14,157 nucleotides of DNA from Erginobacter sp964587835 (lineage in GTDB: Bacteria > Auribacterota > Erginobacteria > Erginobacterales > Erginobacteraceae), in the NCBI GenBank assembly GCA_964587835.1, contig CAZPMN010000047.1:1-14157 (forward strand). The letters are read 5' to 3'. The notes below the pieces were generated by a model. It was not told where the DNA came from and ran no database searches. It saw only the letters and a list, made by a program, of their open reading frames with translations. Below, in pieces: positions 13,924 to 14,157 of this stretch. Numbering within the stretch: the first letter of the stretch is position 1; every line of letters begins with the position of its first letter. The translations under genes were made by a program, and so were the position numbers.

Positions 13924-14098
13924 GCGCTCTGCTCTCCTATCAAGCAAAGCGATACTGCAATTACCACAAGGAGTGCCACCGGCGCTCCGGTACTACAAGC
14001 CCGAAGGACGTTACAACAATTATTGCCAGGAACGCCCCCGGCATTCCGATCCCACAAGCCCGCAGGGCGATCCCGCAGTTGCCCTGCCGCCCACTGAT
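13924..14098. repeat. Three diverged 58-59 bp tandem units
   Basis: Units begin at 13924, 13982 and 14041 with GCGCTC, GCGCTC and GCATTC. They share ACAAGCCCG-like centres, CAATTA or CAGTT, and GCCNCCG ends. Neighbouring units diverge substantially but align over their length. Unit junctions can form hairpins, such as GGAGTGCC with GGCGCTCC. No ORF or CRISPR-like spacing is evident. Confidence 0.5.
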
Positions 14099-14115
14099 TA
14101 CCGATTACTGATCAC
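14095..14115. repeat. Three tandem heptamers
   Basis: TGATTAC, CGATTAC and TGATCAC follow one another without gaps. They directly adjoin the third 58-59 bp unit and form the right side of the repeat cluster. Confidence 0.5.
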
Positions 14116-14157
14116 TACTGTCCGGTTATAAGTCGAATAATAGCAACTGGTTACTGG

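Larger units (their letters stand above)
13838..14157. other. Repeat-rich region upstream of the iscS operon
   Basis: No convincing gene is present; the plus-strand frame 13898-14131 runs across tandem repeats. The region should hold the operon promoter, yet I see no good minus-strand sigma70 site. TATAAC (14130-14125) is the best -10 but has a poor -35. No IscR-like site was recognised. Three tandem arrays fill most of the space. Confidence 0.5.

Noticed and set aside
13924..14098. CRISPR array
   Set aside because: Units are diverged along their length and contiguous, without identical repeats alternating with unique spacers, and no cas gene is near.
13898..14131. Plus-strand 77-codon frame near the right edge
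   Set aside because: It lies entirely on diverged tandem repeats and has no ribosome site or motif.

Overview
The window looks like chromosomal DNA of a Gram-negative-type bacterium. Most of it has high G+C, tightly packed genes and many GTG starts. Several features (sulfide-type Thi4, an ISC-like Fe-S pair, many short intergenic repeats) would suit an anaerobic or candidate-phylum lineage, but the sequence alone does not fix the taxon. I see no phage, insertion sequence, CRISPR array, tRNA or rRNA.

Layout. (1) Positions 1-1600 have visibly lower G+C than the rest. They hold a minus-strand TPR lipoprotein gene (28-981) and a 620-base intergenic stretch. That stretch contains a good minus-strand sigma70-like promoter (1309-1338), several hairpins and two terminator-like structures. 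It may be a structured leader or a small RNA. (2) Positions 1713-6112 are a plus-strand four-gene operon with overlapping or nearly touching ends: a UbiA-family prenyltransferase of the polyprenyl-phosphate phosphoribosyltransferase type, a GT39/ArnT-like multi-pass glycosyltransferase, a uridine kinase and a membrane GT2 synthase. This set points to envelope glycan synthesis with lipid-linked sugar donors. (3) Positions 6119-6943 (minus) encode a three-TM protein whose layout recalls the Oxa1/EMC3 insertase superfamily. It meets the GT2 gene tail to tail with six bases between. (4) Positions 7133-8308 (plus) encode a short DEAD-box helicase with a DEVD motif II, behind a near-consensus promoter. 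(5) After an inverted-repeat element (8371-8471) comes a long NagB-like protein (8517-9545) in which the usual catalytic Asp of the NDGH motif is Arg. (6) Positions 13837 down to 9552 (minus) are a five-gene operon: iscS, iscU, nadA, thi4 and an unrecognised winged-helix plus nucleotidyltransferase-like gene. (7) Positions 13838-14157 contain three separate short tandem-repeat arrays upstream of iscS.

How the genes fit. The minus-strand operon links sulfur to cofactors. IscS takes sulfur from cysteine, IscU builds Fe-S clusters, NadA needs a [4Fe-4S] cluster to make quinolinate for NAD, and Thi4 uses NAD, glycine and sulfide to make the thiamine thiazole. The nucleotidyltransferase-like gene overlaps the end of thi4 by 17 bases, so it is probably co-expressed, but its role is unknown. 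The plus-strand operon probably makes and uses polyprenyl-phosphate-linked sugars. The presence of uridine kinase there is less usual.

No single region is clearly a new defence or mobile system. The best leads are the structured minus-strand region near 1080-1340, the Arg-substituted NagB-like protein, the unknown last gene of the cofactor operon, and the Oxa1/EMC3-like membrane protein.
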